The translations under genes and the position numbers were made by a program. A DNA stretch of 64,000 nt. It comes from Nocardia paucivorans NBRC 100373 (lineage in GTDB: Bacteria; Actinomycetota; Actinomycetes; Mycobacteriales; Mycobacteriaceae). Below are positions 25,393 through 34,715 of the stretch, piece after piece. The stretch spans positions 37,481 to 101,480 of the forward strand of contig NZ_BAGE01000127.1 in the NCBI RefSeq assembly GCF_000308675.1. The letters run 5' to 3'. The notes under the pieces are model-generated. The model was given only the letters and a program-made list of their open reading frames with translations. It was not told where the DNA came from and made no database searches. Within the stretch, counting starts at the first letter, position 1. Each line of letters begins with the position of its first letter.

Positions 25393-26490
25393 CTACGGTA
25401 GAGCCGTCCGCCTCCGTTCGTCCTCCCTACGGCTGTCCAGGAGTCCGGCGGCACGTTCGGCGATGGCGGTGCCGACCTCGGCGGTGGTGGCCGCGCCGCC
25501 GAGGTCGGGAGTGCGGATATCGCCCTCGGCGAGAACCTCGCAGACGGCGCGGTCGACCGCGGCGGCGGCGCCGGACTCACCGAGGTGTTCCAGCATCATC
25601 GCGGCGGCGAGGATCTGCGCGACGGGATCGGCGATGCCCCGGCCGGCGATATCGGGAGCGCTGCCGTGTACGGCCTCGAACATCGACGGGGCGTCGCGGT
25701 GTGGGTTGATATTGCCGGAGGGGGCCAGACCGAGGCCGCCGGTGACGGCGGCGGCGAGGTCGGAGAGGATATCGCCGAACAGATTCGAGCCGACGATCAC
25801 ATCGAGACGGTCGGGGTGCAGAACGATTTCGGCGGCCAGCGCGTCCACATGCATCTGCCGGGTGCGCACATCGGGATAATCGACGGCCACACGATCGAAG
25901 ACGCTGTCCCAATACGGCATCGAGTGAATGAGGCCGTTCGACTTGGTGGCCGAGCACAGACGTCCGGTGCGCTCCCGGGCCCGTTCGAAGGCGTAGCGGA
26001 TGATGCGCTCACAGCCGGTCCGGGTGAACACCGACTCCTGCACCACGAACTCCTCGGGACGGCCCCGATTGTGGACGCCGCCGATCTCGGAGTACTCGCC
26101 CTCGGCGTTCTCCCGCACGATGAGCAGGTCGAGGTCTTCGGCGGTGCGGTCGCGCAGTGCCGATTCGGTGCCGGGAAGCAGCCGCACCGGTCGCAGATTC
26201 ACGTATTGGCCGAATGCGCGGCGCAACGGAATCAACAGACCCCACAGCGAGATATGGTCGGGCACGCCGGGGAAACCCACGGCCCCCAACAGGATTGCGT
26301 CGAATCCGGCGAGTCGTTCGATCCCGTCCGGCGGCATCATCGATCCGGTGCGCAGATACTGCTCGCAAGACCAGTCGAATTCGGTCCACTCGATACCCGG
26401 TAGCACCGCGTCGAGCACCTTGACCGCCTCGACGGTCACCTCGACGCCGATCCCGTCGCCGGGGATGGTCGCTATGCGGTGGGTGCTCAC
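25393..26490 (-). CDS. tartrate dehydrogenase/isopropylmalate dehydrogenase-like decarboxylating dehydrogenase
   Basis: GTG 26490 starts MSTHRIATIPGDGIGVEVTV, and the 365 residues match the tartrate dehydrogenase/beta-isopropylmalate dehydrogenase superfamily: LRPVRLLPG, IVRENAEGEYSEIGG, TKSNGL, SNLFGDILSDLAAAVTGGLG, APSMFEAVHGSAPDIAGRG. The NAD-type adenine-binding loop lies after IAGRG. The GTGA overlap with the upstream aldehyde dehydrogenase shows coupling. The RENAEGEYSE element is typical of TtuC/YeaU (D-malate or tartrate) enzymes rather than LeuB. Together with the SSADH it suggests catabolism of a hydroxy-diacid. Confidence 0.8.
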   Translation of the reverse strand: MSTHRIATIPGDGIGVEVTVEAVKVLDAVLPGIEWTEFDWSCEQYLRTGSMMPPDGIERLAGFDAILLGAVGFPGVPDHISLWGLLIPLRRAFGQYVNLRPVRLLPGTESALRDRTAEDLDLLIVRENAEGEYSEIGGVHNRGRPEEFVVQESVFTRTGCERIIRYAFERARERTGRLCSATKSNGLIHSMPYWDSVFDRVAVDYPDVRTRQMHVDALAAEIVLHPDRLDVIVGSNLFGDILSDLAAAVTGGLGLAPSGNINPHRDAPSMFEAVHGSAPDIAGRGIADPVAQILAAAMMLEHLGESGAAAAVDRAVCEVLAEGDIRTPDLGGAATTAEVGTAIAERAAGLLDSRREDERRRTALP

Positions 26491-27959
26491 AGTCCGACTC
26501 CGATGTACTTGGTTTCCAGGAACTCGTCGATACCGGTGAAGCCGCCCTCGCGGCCGAGTCCGGACTCCTTGACTCCGCCGAACGGCGCGGCCGGGTTGGA
26601 CACCACGCCCTGGTTCAGTCCGACCATGCCGGTCTCGAGCGCCTCGCAGACGCGCAGCCCGCGTCGCAGGTTCTCGGTGAACACATAACCCACCAGGCCG
26701 TAGGGGGTGTTGTTGGCGCGTGCCACGGCCTCGTCCTCGGTGTCGAAGGCGGTGAGGGCGGCGACCGGTCCGAAGATCTCGGTGTGGCACATGCGCGCAT
26801 CGTCCGGCACATCGACGAGGACCGTCGCCGGATAGAAATTCCCCGGTCCCTCGACAGGCGCGCCGCCGAGCAGTACCCGCGCCCCGCGCGCCCGTGCATC
26901 GGCCACCAGAGCGGACACCTTCGCCACGGCGTCGGCATCGATCAACGGGCCCACCACGACACCCGGTTCGGTGCCGCGGCCCAGCGGCAGCGCCTCCATA
27001 CGCGCCGCCAGTCGTTCGGCGAACTCGTCGAAGACGCCACGTTGCACGAAGATCCGATTGGCCGCCGTGCACGCCTGCCCGATATTGCGCATTTTCGCCG
27101 CCGACGCGCCTTCCACGGCCGCGTCGAGATCGGCGTCCTCGAAAACGAGGAAGGGGGCATTGCCGCCCAGTTCCATGGAGGTGCGCATAACCGTCCGCGC
27201 GCACTGTTCCAGCAGTTGTTTGCCGACGGCCGTGGACCCGGTGAACGACAGTTTGCGTGAGCGTTCGTCGTGGATCAGCGGTGTCATCAGCGAGCCGGGG
27301 TCGGAGGTGGTGACAACGTTCACCACCCCCGCAGGCACCCCGGCGTCGTGCAGGATCTCGGCCAGCGCCAGTGTGCACAGTGGAGTCTGCTCGGCGGGTT
27401 TCACCACACAGGTGCATCCGGCGGCCAGCGCCGGGCCGATCTTGCGGGTTCCCATCGCCATCGGGAAGTTCCACGGAGTGATGAGCAGGCTCGGGCCCAC
27501 CGGTTGGCGGGTCACCAGGAACCGCGACCCACCGGCCGGCGCGGTCATGTATCCGCCGTCGAGGCGTACGGCCTCTTCGGCGAACCAGCGGAAGAATTCC
27601 GCGGCATAGGCGATCTCCCCCCGCGCCTCGGCCAGTGGTTTGCCCATTTCCAAGGTCGCGATCAACGCCAATCGATCGGCGTCGTCGAGCAGCATGTGGT
27701 GCGCGCGCATGAGGATGTCGCTGCGTTCGCGCGGTGGGGTGCGCGCCCAGTCGGTCTGTGCGCTCGCGGCCGCGGCGAGTGCCGCCAACCCGTCCTCCGG
27801 TCCGGCGTCGGCCACCTCGCACAACGGTTGTCCGGTGGCCGGGTCGACCACCGGCATGGTTCGCGCCGTCGCATGCCAACGCCCGTCGATATAGAGCCGG
27901 GTGGGCACGCTGTCGACAGCGTCACGTTCGGCCGGTGTGTGTGCGGTTACCGTGAGCAT
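26487..27959 (-). CDS. NAD(P)-dependent aldehyde dehydrogenase, succinate-semialdehyde dehydrogenase type
   Basis: ATG 27959 behind GGGAGGA gives 490 residues, the full ALDH length. Catalytic Glu263 sits in MELGGNAPF and Cys297 in NIGQACTAANRIF. TPWNFPMAMGTRKIGPALAAGCT and FTGSTAVGKQLL are the cofactor signatures, and the C-terminus (GVKESGLGREGGFTGIDEFLETKYI) is that of GabD-type enzymes. It heads a two-gene operon with the decarboxylating dehydrogenase. A perfect GntR-type palindrome lies about 55 bases upstream. Confidence 0.85.
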   Translation of the reverse strand: MLTVTAHTPAERDAVDSVPTRLYIDGRWHATARTMPVVDPATGQPLCEVADAGPEDGLAALAAAASAQTDWARTPPRERSDILMRAHHMLLDDADRLALIATLEMGKPLAEARGEIAYAAEFFRWFAEEAVRLDGGYMTAPAGGSRFLVTRQPVGPSLLITPWNFPMAMGTRKIGPALAAGCTCVVKPAEQTPLCTLALAEILHDAGVPAGVVNVVTTSDPGSLMTPLIHDERSRKLSFTGSTAVGKQLLEQCARTVMRTSMELGGNAPFLVFEDADLDAAVEGASAAKMRNIGQACTAANRIFVQRGVFDEFAERLAARMEALPLGRGTEPGVVVGPLIDADAVAKVSALVADARARGARVLLGGAPVEGPGNFYPATVLVDVPDDARMCHTEIFGPVAALTAFDTEDEAVARANNTPYGLVGYVFTENLRRGLRVCEALETGMVGLNQGVVSNPAAPFGGVKESGLGREGGFTGIDEFLETKYIGVGL

Positions 27960-28012
27960 GGTGTTCCTCCCTACCGGCGGACGGCGTGCCCGGTTCACCG
28001 CATGCTAACCAA

Positions 28013-28024
28013 ATTGTCGACAAT
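28013..28024. promoter_or_regulatory. GntR-type palindrome upstream of the aldehyde dehydrogenase operon
   Basis: ATTGTCGACAAT is a perfect 12-bp palindrome that fits the TNGTNNNACNA consensus of FadR/GntR regulators. It is about 54 bases before the ALDH start, where a repressor would cover the promoter. No GntR gene is present in the window. Confidence 0.6.
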
Positions 28025-28135
28025 CCTACAATAGCTGCGGTGTGGATCCGGCCGCTCGATGAGCAGCCATATCGCCGGAGGGGATCGGATACCCCGCGCG
28101 GTGATCGTCGGACGGTGGAGGGTACGCGGATGGGG

Positions 28136-29092
28136 TCATATCGGCCAACGAGCGCGCACGACCCCATCGGGGTCGGGTAGCGCACCCTCGAGCAGTGGTG
28201 GTTTGTCCTCGGAAAAGTCCATCGGAAGCGCCGTTGCCGCGCGTGCTCCCGTCAGTCGCGCGGACAGTTGGGCGCGGTCCTCGTCGTCGACCCAGAGGTC
28301 GACGATGCGGCCCTCGTGATCTTCTCGAACGAGTGTGGCCGTCTCCCCCTCCGGAAATTCTTCGAGGACGGCCGACAGATCGGTGGACAGCTCCGGCCAT
28401 ACCCGTAGGAGGGAACGGGGCGTGAGTGCGGTGCGGACGGCCTCGATATTGTCCGGCACGAGGCGATGCCAGCGCGAGACGTCGCCGATATAGGTCTCCT
28501 GCAGTATCACCGATCCGTGTCGGGTGGCGAGATCGGCCACTTCGGCCCAGAACGCATTATCGGCGGGACGCTTCACGACGGGCTCGTCGAAACAGGGATC
28601 GTACGGTGAGGACTCCCGCGGCCGTGGAAACAATCCGAGCGCCCGAGTGCGCTGCACCGCCCGCGTGCAGGGTCGGTCACTGCCGATATACATGTACTGG
28701 TCGTATCCGATATGGATGAAGAACCTTCCCTCCACCTCCAATCGGCACCAGGCGCCATTGTCCCGAAGCATGACGCGCACGAGTTCCAGGCCCGTGTCCA
28801 GCGGCACCCATGCGCCGTCGTGGTAACCGGTGAGATCCGGCGGGAACAATCCGTGCAACCCGTGCCCCTCGATCGGCGCCTCCAGGCCGAAGTTGATCGG
28901 GCCGGCGACCTGGGGGTCGCGGATTTCGAGTCGGGTCACCCCGGTGTCCTCCGCGAAATACCGTGCGGCGGTGAGATAGGCCGCTTCCACCTCGCCGTGG
29001 TCGCTGAGGGTGTTCTCGGAGCCGTGGTAGGAGCCGCACTCGTCGCGATCGGCCGGATCATATTTGGTCACGTCATAGACGAAGGGGAGCAC
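28136..29092 (-). CDS. conserved actinobacterial protein of unknown function, 318 aa
   Basis: The start is GTG 29092 (MLPFVYDVTKYDPADRDECG) without a clear binding site. The protein has a distinctive N-terminus (SDHGEVEAAYLTAARYFAED), a Trp/Tyr-rich centre (LRDNGAWCRLEVEGRFFIHIGYDQYMYIGSD) and a C-terminal part with WHRLVPDNIEAVRTALTPRS. I recall similar proteins in Streptomyces and Nocardia without function. It is soluble, with no signal sequence. It is not linked in operon to its neighbours. Confidence 0.65.
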   Translation of the reverse strand: MLPFVYDVTKYDPADRDECGSYHGSENTLSDHGEVEAAYLTAARYFAEDTGVTRLEIRDPQVAGPINFGLEAPIEGHGLHGLFPPDLTGYHDGAWVPLDTGLELVRVMLRDNGAWCRLEVEGRFFIHIGYDQYMYIGSDRPCTRAVQRTRALGLFPRPRESSPYDPCFDEPVVKRPADNAFWAEVADLATRHGSVILQETYIGDVSRWHRLVPDNIEAVRTALTPRSLLRVWPELSTDLSAVLEEFPEGETATLVREDHEGRIVDLWVDDEDRAQLSARLTGARAATALPMDFSEDKPPLLEGALPDPDGVVRARWPI

Positions 29093-29253
29093 TTCACGAC
29101 ATTACAGCGTCCGAGCGTTCCGGTGGCCACTCGAATCGGACGGCCACGGAACGCTCGACTTCCGGTGTGCGAGTGAGCGTGTCGCTGTGGGCCGTGACAT
29201 GGCGCGAGGGTTCCCGCCTCTCGGGATTCCGGGTCGTCTCCCGTGAAGTGCGC

Positions 29254-29860
29254 CTACGGTTCGGCATCGCTCACGGCGGGTGGCGCGGATTCGGAGCGGG
29301 TGTGTGGGCGCAGTCCTTCGAGAAGGATATGGAGACAGCGCGCGTTCAGGCGTTCGGCGGCCGGTCCGTTCGGTATCGCGGTCGGCTGCGGCCGAGCGGT
29401 CGCGAGTGTGAGCAGATCCGCGCCCGTCGGATTCGCGCGTACGACACCTTCGGTCCTGGCCCGGTCGAGTATCGCTCCGACGACGCGGGTGGCACGTCGG
29501 CGTTCCTGTCGGAACTCCGCATCATCGCGCGCGTTCTCGAGCAGATGCGGGAGCAGGATCGGCGCCGGGTCGCCGAGGCGGAGTTCGTATATTCGCCGAA
29601 GCACTCTGGTCGGGCGGTGACGACCGTCCGGCTCTTCCGACATCGCCGCCTCGGCCTCGGCCGCGCCGCGGATCATGTTCTGGAACGCGATCCCTTTCAG
29701 GAGGGCGAACCGATCGGGGGAAGTGTCGGTAGAGCGTGCCGATACCCACGCCGGCCGCAGCGGCGATCTCCTCCATCGGAGCCTGACCGCCGCGCGCCAG
29801 GAGGAGCTCGCGTCCGGCCTGAAGTATCCGGTCGTGGTTGCGGGCGGCATCGCTGCGCAT
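29254..29860 (-). pseudogene. TetR-family regulator broken by one extra base in a G/C run
   Basis: ATG 29860 follows GAGGAGG and opens MRSDAARNHDRILQAGRELL with an intact HTH (APMEEIAAAAGVGIGTLYRHFP). The ligand domain continues one frame over: DRFALLKGIAFQNMIRGAAE through HILLEGLRPH to the stop at 29254. Dropping one base from the G5 run at 29716-29720 restores YRHFPDRFALLKGIAF. Everything else looks healthy, so this is either a very recent inactivation, a switchable run or an assembly error. It lies downstream of the alcohol dehydrogenase gene. Confidence 0.8.
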
Positions 29861-29996
29861 CTCGCCTCCTCGGGCGTTGTATCCGACCACATCTTCCCGA
29901 GAAACGAGCGGAGTGGATACCCCGCTTCTCGGGGTGCGTCGAGCCGCGATGTCGTCGACGTGGCCGAGGAGTGACCGGCCGCCGAGGTGCGTTCGC

Positions 29997-31040
29997 CTAC
30001 GTGTCGAGGTCGGACATGTCCAGCACGAACCGATAGTGAACATCGCCGGCGGCGAGGCGGTCCAGGGCGGTTTCGACCTTGCTCGACGGAAGTGTTTCGA
30101 CATCGGCCGTAATGCCGTGCTCGGCGCAGAACCGGAGCATCTCTGCCGTCTGCTGTAACCCTCCCGTGCCGGAGGAGGTGAGCTTCTTACGGCCGGCCCC
30201 CAGTTCCCGGAGCTCCGGCCCGGTCTGTAGCGGGTAGCCGAGAACGCACAGGGTTCCGTCGAGGTCCAGCATGTCGATGAGCGGTGAGAGTTCGTGCTCG
30301 ACCGAGATGGTGTCGAGAACGAGGTCGAAGCGACCTCGTGCGGCAGTGACCTGGGTGTCGTCGGTGGTCACGAGCAGTCCGGTCGCCCCCAGGCTCCGAG
30401 CGTCCTGTTCCTTGTCCGCGCTGCGGCTGAGGACGGTGACCTCGGCTCCCAGTGCCGCGGCGAACTTGACCGCGATATGGCCGAGCCCGCCGAGGCCTGC
30501 GACGGCGACGCGACTGCCCGGGCCGACGGCGGCGGCCCGCAGGGGCTCCCAGACGCTGATACCGGCGCACATGAGTGGCGCCGCAGCGGCCGGGTCGAGT
30601 TCGTCGGGCAGGTGGAAGGCGAACTTCTCGCGCAGGACGTACTCGCGGCTGTAGGCGCCCTTCGTACGGGTGCCGTCGATGCGGTCGATGCCGCCGTAGG
30701 TGTTGGTCGGGCGGTCGTAGCAGTAGTTCTCCTGTCCGGCCAGGCACATGGCGCATTCCCCGCACGAGTCGACGATCGTGCCGATGGCCACCCGCTCGCC
30801 TACGGCGAAGCGGGTGACGGCCTCGCCCGTGGCCACGACGACGCCGGTGGCCTCGTGTCCGGGGACGAGGTCCTCCTCCCCGAGCAGGCCGTGGATGCGG
30901 TGCAGGTCGCTGTGGCAGACACCGCAGTAGCCGATTCGCACGGCGATGTCGTCGGGTCGCAGATCGCGTCGCTCGATGGTGACGCGGGTCAGTGCATTGC
31001 CGGTGGGGTCGAGGCTCTGCCAGCCGATCGTGGTCCTCAT
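29997..31040 (-). CDS. zinc-dependent alcohol dehydrogenase (AdhC/YahK-like, CAD-type)
   Basis: ATG 31040, 347 residues, the usual medium-chain dehydrogenase length. Catalytic zinc ligands lie in GYCGVCHSDLHR and VPGHEATG. The structural zinc site is CGECAMCLAGQENYC. The nucleotide-binding strand VAVAGLGGLGHIAVKFAAA is followed by LSRSADKEQDA, which suggests NADPH. The family reduces aldehydes or cinnamyl-type alcohols. It diverges from a TetR gene across a 13-bp inverted repeat and is likely its target. Confidence 0.9.
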   Translation of the reverse strand: MRTTIGWQSLDPTGNALTRVTIERRDLRPDDIAVRIGYCGVCHSDLHRIHGLLGEEDLVPGHEATGVVVATGEAVTRFAVGERVAIGTIVDSCGECAMCLAGQENYCYDRPTNTYGGIDRIDGTRTKGAYSREYVLREKFAFHLPDELDPAAAAPLMCAGISVWEPLRAAAVGPGSRVAVAGLGGLGHIAVKFAAALGAEVTVLSRSADKEQDARSLGATGLLVTTDDTQVTAARGRFDLVLDTISVEHELSPLIDMLDLDGTLCVLGYPLQTGPELRELGAGRKKLTSSGTGGLQQTAEMLRFCAEHGITADVETLPSSKVETALDRLAAGDVHYRFVLDMSDLDT

Positions 31041-31057
31041 ATGTGGGTCCCTCCCAT

Positions 31058-31111
31058 CAAAACGGAATCTGAATTCACCTTAACACGATGCGGAATAGAG
31101 ATTCCGTTTTG
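31058..31111. promoter_or_regulatory. inverted repeat between the alcohol dehydrogenase and TetR genes
   Basis: CAAAACGGAATCT (31058-31070) and AGATTCCGTTTTG (31099-31111) are perfect reverse complements 28 bp apart. Inside the second arm, CGGAAT-AGAG-ATTCCG (31091-31106) is itself a palindrome. The site overlaps both divergent promoters. A TACACT -10 at 31114-31119 would place transcription start at the TetR ATG. Confidence 0.75.
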
Positions 31112-31126
31112 GCTACACTGGTGCCG

Positions 31127-31705
31127 ATGAGTCCGCGAACCAGCCCTTCGAGTGCTTCTCGCGCCCCACGTCGAGACGCGCTGCGCAATGACGCGATCAT
31201 CATCAATGCCGCGCGAGCGGTTTTCGCCGAACAGGGACCGCAGGCGGGCATGGAGGCCATCGCTTCCCGCGCCGGTCTCGGTGTCGGCACGATCTACCGG
31301 CGGTTCGCGGGCAAGGACGAGCTCCTCGACGCCATAGCGCGGCTCTTCGTCGAGGAGATGGATCAGGCCGCCACGGCCGCACTCGAAGATCCCGACCCCG
31401 CCGCCGGTCTCGAGCGGTTTCTGGATTTCGTGGGGACCTTCAATACGGAGAAGCGACGATACGCAGGTTCCCTGACCGACCGGATTCCCGGTGACGACCC
31501 CACGAGGGTGCGGACGGAGGATCGAGTTCGACAGCTCGCGCAGAAGGCGGTCGAGGCGGGGTATCTCGCACCGGATGTGACCGTGGACGACCTCTTGGCG
31601 CTCATCGCCGCGATACGCGGGGTGGTCGCCGCTTCACTGGACGGAGACAACACTTCGTGGCGTCGTTTCGTTCGTATCCATCTCGCCGGGCTTCGCGCCG
31701 GTTGA
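31127..31705 (+). CDS. TetR-family transcriptional regulator
   Basis: I choose ATG 31127 (MSPRTSPSSASRAPRRDALR). A longer frame begins inside the operator. There is no ribosome site; the -10-like TACACT seven bases upstream suggests a leaderless mRNA. HTH: ARAVFAEQGPQAGMEAIASRAGLGVGTIYRRFAGKDELL (about 28-68). The ligand domain covers the remaining 120 residues (192 in all). It probably represses itself and the divergent alcohol dehydrogenase. Confidence 0.85.
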   Translation: MSPRTSPSSASRAPRRDALRNDAIIINAARAVFAEQGPQAGMEAIASRAGLGVGTIYRRFAGKDELLDAIARLFVEEMDQAATAALEDPDPAAGLERFLDFVGTFNTEKRRYAGSLTDRIPGDDPTRVRTEDRVRQLAQKAVEAGYLAPDVTVDDLLALIAAIRGVVAASLDGDNTSWRRFVRIHLAGLRAG

Positions 31706-32439
31706 TCTGCGGGAGGACCTCGGGAATGCGTGGGTCGATGCCATTCGCCCGGCTCGCCTCCCGCGAGGTCACGACGGTCGCCGACCCGGGTTCCGGTAGT
31801 TCGGCGATGGCGTGCACCGGACAGTCCGGTAGCGCCCGCACGACCGCGTCCCGGCCGCCGCGGTGCGTACCCTCCCACCGGCCTTGGCGGAAACCCCAGA
31901 GATGGTCGTCTGGGCGGGGCGGCGCCGTTGGTCGGCTGTCCCGTGCACGTGGCGGGATACGAACCCGACTACCGGACGTCGCCACGTCTCGGCGGACACG
32001 GCGGCCTCCGTCCCACCTGACACCCCGACTCGGAGACGAGGCGCTCGGGGCCCAATGGTTTTCGTCGAGTCGCGATCACGGATGGATCTGCTCTCCCGGT
32101 GATCGTCGGTTACGTTGGTTTCGGGTCTCGGATCAAGCCGTGAGCGGCCGGCGCAGTATGGGGCGGAGCGTCGTGGCTGGATCTACTGGCGTCACCGATC
32201 CGAGGCCGCCGGCGTCGGTTCGGGCGTCCTGAGTGAGATGGATTCGCTGCTATCCCCTCCTATCGGCATGTCGTCGAGGGAACCCGGTCCCGACAGACGC
32301 TGAGGATCGATCGGGCGGTCGGCGAAAACGGTGACCCGGTGGTGACCGTGGTGCGCGCCGATCGAGAGGGCCCGCGCCGACCGGTGCCGTGCCGCACCCC
32401 GTATCGGCTACGGCGTCGGTAGGCGGCCGAAGAAATGGA
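31706..32439. other. gene-poor region with a possible decayed minus-strand fragment
   Basis: No complete gene is recognised in about 730 bases. One minus frame at roughly 31700-31860 (GGRDAVVRALPDCPVHAIAE, then a Pro-rich tail) has G/C-rich third positions and may be the 3' remnant of a ferredoxin-like gene, but it lacks a start and cysteine motifs. A T-arm-like GGGTTCGTATCCC lies near 31950 on the minus strand without the rest of a tRNA. 32000-32439 shows nothing recognisable. Confidence 0.35.
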
Positions 32440-32991
32440 CTATCGGCCGGCCGGACGGTAGACGCTGCCGGAAACATCGGGCACCAGGCCGCTGGTATCG
32501 ATGAAATCGGTCAACCGGTAGTTCGGCGTATGCACGGATATCCCACTGAATTCGGCATCCACCACCACCTGTAGCCGACCGAGGGGAACGAAGATGTGCT
32601 CGTCCTGGTCCACCTTGACCGTATTCACCTCACACCGGTCCAGCTCGATTGCGAACCGCACCGTTTTTCCGACCTGGCGCAGCGCATGGATGCGCGCATA
32701 CTCGAAATCGCTGTGCTCGCCGTCGAAAAGATAGGGTTCGATCGGCTCGCCGAACTCGCTGCATTCGGCATACGAGCCTTCGAGCTCCCGCCACGACGAC
32801 ACCTCGAACGGAATCGACTCGATATTGAATGCCACCGAGGATTCCCCGTCCGGCCACCCACTGAAGTAGACATTCCACGTCAGTTCCGGCGCACCGGTCG
32901 CCCTGTCCTCTGACAGACTCCCCCGCCACAGCGCATTGGAGAACGGTAGGAATTCCCAAGACGAGTACTGTTCACAGGCCGATGCATCCAT
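32440..32991 (-). CDS. hypothetical protein, 183 aa
   Basis: The ATG at 32991 (MDASACEQYSSWEFLPFSNA) is preferred because the upstream extension is basic and non-coding in character. Acidic/aromatic-rich beta protein with ELTWNVYFSGWPDGESSVAFNI, WRELEGSYAECSEFGEPIEP and DQDEHIFVPLGRLQVVVDAE. It has no signal peptide or membrane segment. The family is not recognised; acidic proteins of this kind often accompany contact toxins, but no toxin is adjacent. Confidence 0.6.
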   Translation of the reverse strand: MDASACEQYSSWEFLPFSNALWRGSLSEDRATGAPELTWNVYFSGWPDGESSVAFNIESIPFEVSSWRELEGSYAECSEFGEPIEPYLFDGEHSDFEYARIHALRQVGKTVRFAIELDRCEVNTVKVDQDEHIFVPLGRLQVVVDAEFSGISVHTPNYRLTDFIDTSGLVPDVSGSVYRPAGR

Positions 32992-33281
32992 CCGTCCAGC
33001 ATAGTGATCGACACGAAACCGAAACGGCCACGGTGGTATTCGTCTCCGCCGGCCCGTATCGTGTTCCTCGGGTCGCATGTGCTTCGGCCGTGGAACCACA
33101 TCTCGACGGAGTTCACGGCAATGGCGCCGATGCGGACGCATGACGTTCGGAATGTCGCTCGGTCGGGTCGGACCGAAGTGCGTTCCGCTCACGATGAAGA
33201 AAAGTGTTCTTCACGGCAGGCCGACCTACCTAGGCTGCGTGGGCCCGGTCCGACCTGTCCGTTCATGAGGAAGAATTTGTC

Positions 33282-34694
33282 GTGTCTGCTCAGGATCCTG
33301 TTCGTCCGCTCCATTTCGCCGCTTTCGTCATGAATACGACGAGCCACATCGTCCAGGGGACGTGGCGCCGCCCGTCGTCGCGGTCGGTGGACTTCAACGA
33401 TCTGGACCACTGGGTGAACCTCGCCGAAACGCTCGAGCGCGGAAAGTTCGATGCGATCTTCTTCGCCGACGTCGTGGGCCTCTACGCGCCCTACCGGGGG
33501 GACGATCGGAAGTACTTCGAGGCGGGGCTGCAGGTGCCGAGCAACGACCCGAGCGTATTGGCCAGTGCGCTCGCCTACGCCACGGAGCACCTCGGGATCG
33601 CGTTCACCGCGAGCATCCTGCAGGAACACCCCTTCAACTTCGCGCGTCGGATTTCGACGCTCGACCATGCGTCCAAGGGTCGCGTCGCGTGGAATATCGT
33701 CACCAACTACCTGCCCAACGCCAGCCGTAACTTCGGGTTGGAAGGACTCACCGCCCACGACGAACGCTATGCGTGGGCCGACGAGTACGTCGACGTCACC
33801 TACAAGCTGTGGGAGGGCAGTTGGGAGGACGACGCGCTGCTACAGGACCGTGAGCGTGGCATCCACGCCGACTACGACAAGGTCCACCGCATCAACCATG
33901 AGGGCAAGCGCTATCGGGTCGAGGGGCCGCACCTGGTGTCGCCGAGCCCGCAGCGGACCCCGCTGCTCTTCCAGGCCGGAGCCTCCGAGGCGGGCCGGAA
34001 CTTCGCCGCGCGGAACGCCGAGGCGGTGTTCGTCACGCCACCGAACCGCGAGGCCGCTCGTCGCGATACGACCGATATCCGCAACCGTGCGGTGGCTGCG
34101 GGGCGTCGCGCCGACGACCTGAAGTTCTTCCAGGGGCTGTATGTCGTGCCGGCATCGACCGAGGCCGAAGCGAAACGCCGCGCCGCCGAACTCGACGAGT
34201 GGATCGACTACGACGGTCATCTCGCCCACCTGTCGGGTGGAATGGGTCTCGACTTCGGGCACGACGACCTGGACACCCCGGTGGGGGAGATCGAGACCGA
34301 AGGCGTTCGGTCCGCGATCGGCTGGATCAACGACCTCGTCACCGATCGTCCGGCCACCCTGCGCGACGTCGCCCACTACACCGCGACCAGCCTGCGTATC
34401 GTCGGCACCCCGGAGCGGATAGCCGACGAGTTCGCCGCCTGGCAGGCCAGTGGTATCGACGGCATCAACCTGATGAACTACGAGATCCCCGGTTCCTACG
34501 AGGACTTCGTCGATCACGTGATCCCGACACTGCGGAAACGGGGCCTCATCCAGAGCGAGTACACCCCGGGCACGCTCCGGCAGAAGATCTTCGGCAGGGG
34601 AGACCGCCTGCCCGAGCGTCATCCCGCGGCGCGATACCGGGGTGCCTTCGGCTCGAAGACCGCCGAACCGTCGCTCGCCGGCGCGGTCGACTGA
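33282..34694 (+). CDS. FMN-dependent NtaA/SnaA/DszA-type monooxygenase
   Basis: GTG 33282 is preceded by GAGGAAG. The 470-residue protein belongs to the bacterial-luciferase-like LLM class, NtaA/SnaA/DmoA subgroup (usual length 440-480). Signatures are PLHFAAFVMNTTSHIVQGTW, ETLERGKFDAIFFADVVGLY, LGIAFTASILQEHPFNFARR, TLDHASKGRVAWNIVTNYL and PQRTPLLFQAGASEAGRNFAA. These enzymes use FMNH2 from a separate reductase to oxidise chelators, sulfur compounds or sulfones. No reductase is adjacent. A strong terminator follows. Confidence 0.85.
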   Translation: MSAQDPVRPLHFAAFVMNTTSHIVQGTWRRPSSRSVDFNDLDHWVNLAETLERGKFDAIFFADVVGLYAPYRGDDRKYFEAGLQVPSNDPSVLASALAYATEHLGIAFTASILQEHPFNFARRISTLDHASKGRVAWNIVTNYLPNASRNFGLEGLTAHDERYAWADEYVDVTYKLWEGSWEDDALLQDRERGIHADYDKVHRINHEGKRYRVEGPHLVSPSPQRTPLLFQAGASEAGRNFAARNAEAVFVTPPNREAARRDTTDIRNRAVAAGRRADDLKFFQGLYVVPASTEAEAKRRAAELDEWIDYDGHLAHLSGGMGLDFGHDDLDTPVGEIETEGVRSAIGWINDLVTDRPATLRDVAHYTATSLRIVGTPERIADEFAAWQASGIDGINLMNYEIPGSYEDFVDHVIPTLRKRGLIQSEYTPGTLRQKIFGRGDRLPERHPAARYRGAFGSKTAEPSLAGAVD

Positions 34695-34715
34695 CGATCA
34701 CGCCCGGACCGCCTG

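Noticed and set aside
25393..27879. Continuous 828-codon minus frame that seems to fuse two dehydrogenases
   Set aside because: Its first half is an arginine-rich shadow of the aldehyde dehydrogenase frame. The real second gene starts at GTG 26490 with a 4-base overlap.
31925..31985. tRNA-like T-arm (GGGTTCGTATCCC) inside an 8-bp stem on the minus strand
   Set aside because: No D-arm or anticodon arm can be drawn at the right distance, and the enclosed length is about 25 bases, far too short for a tRNA.
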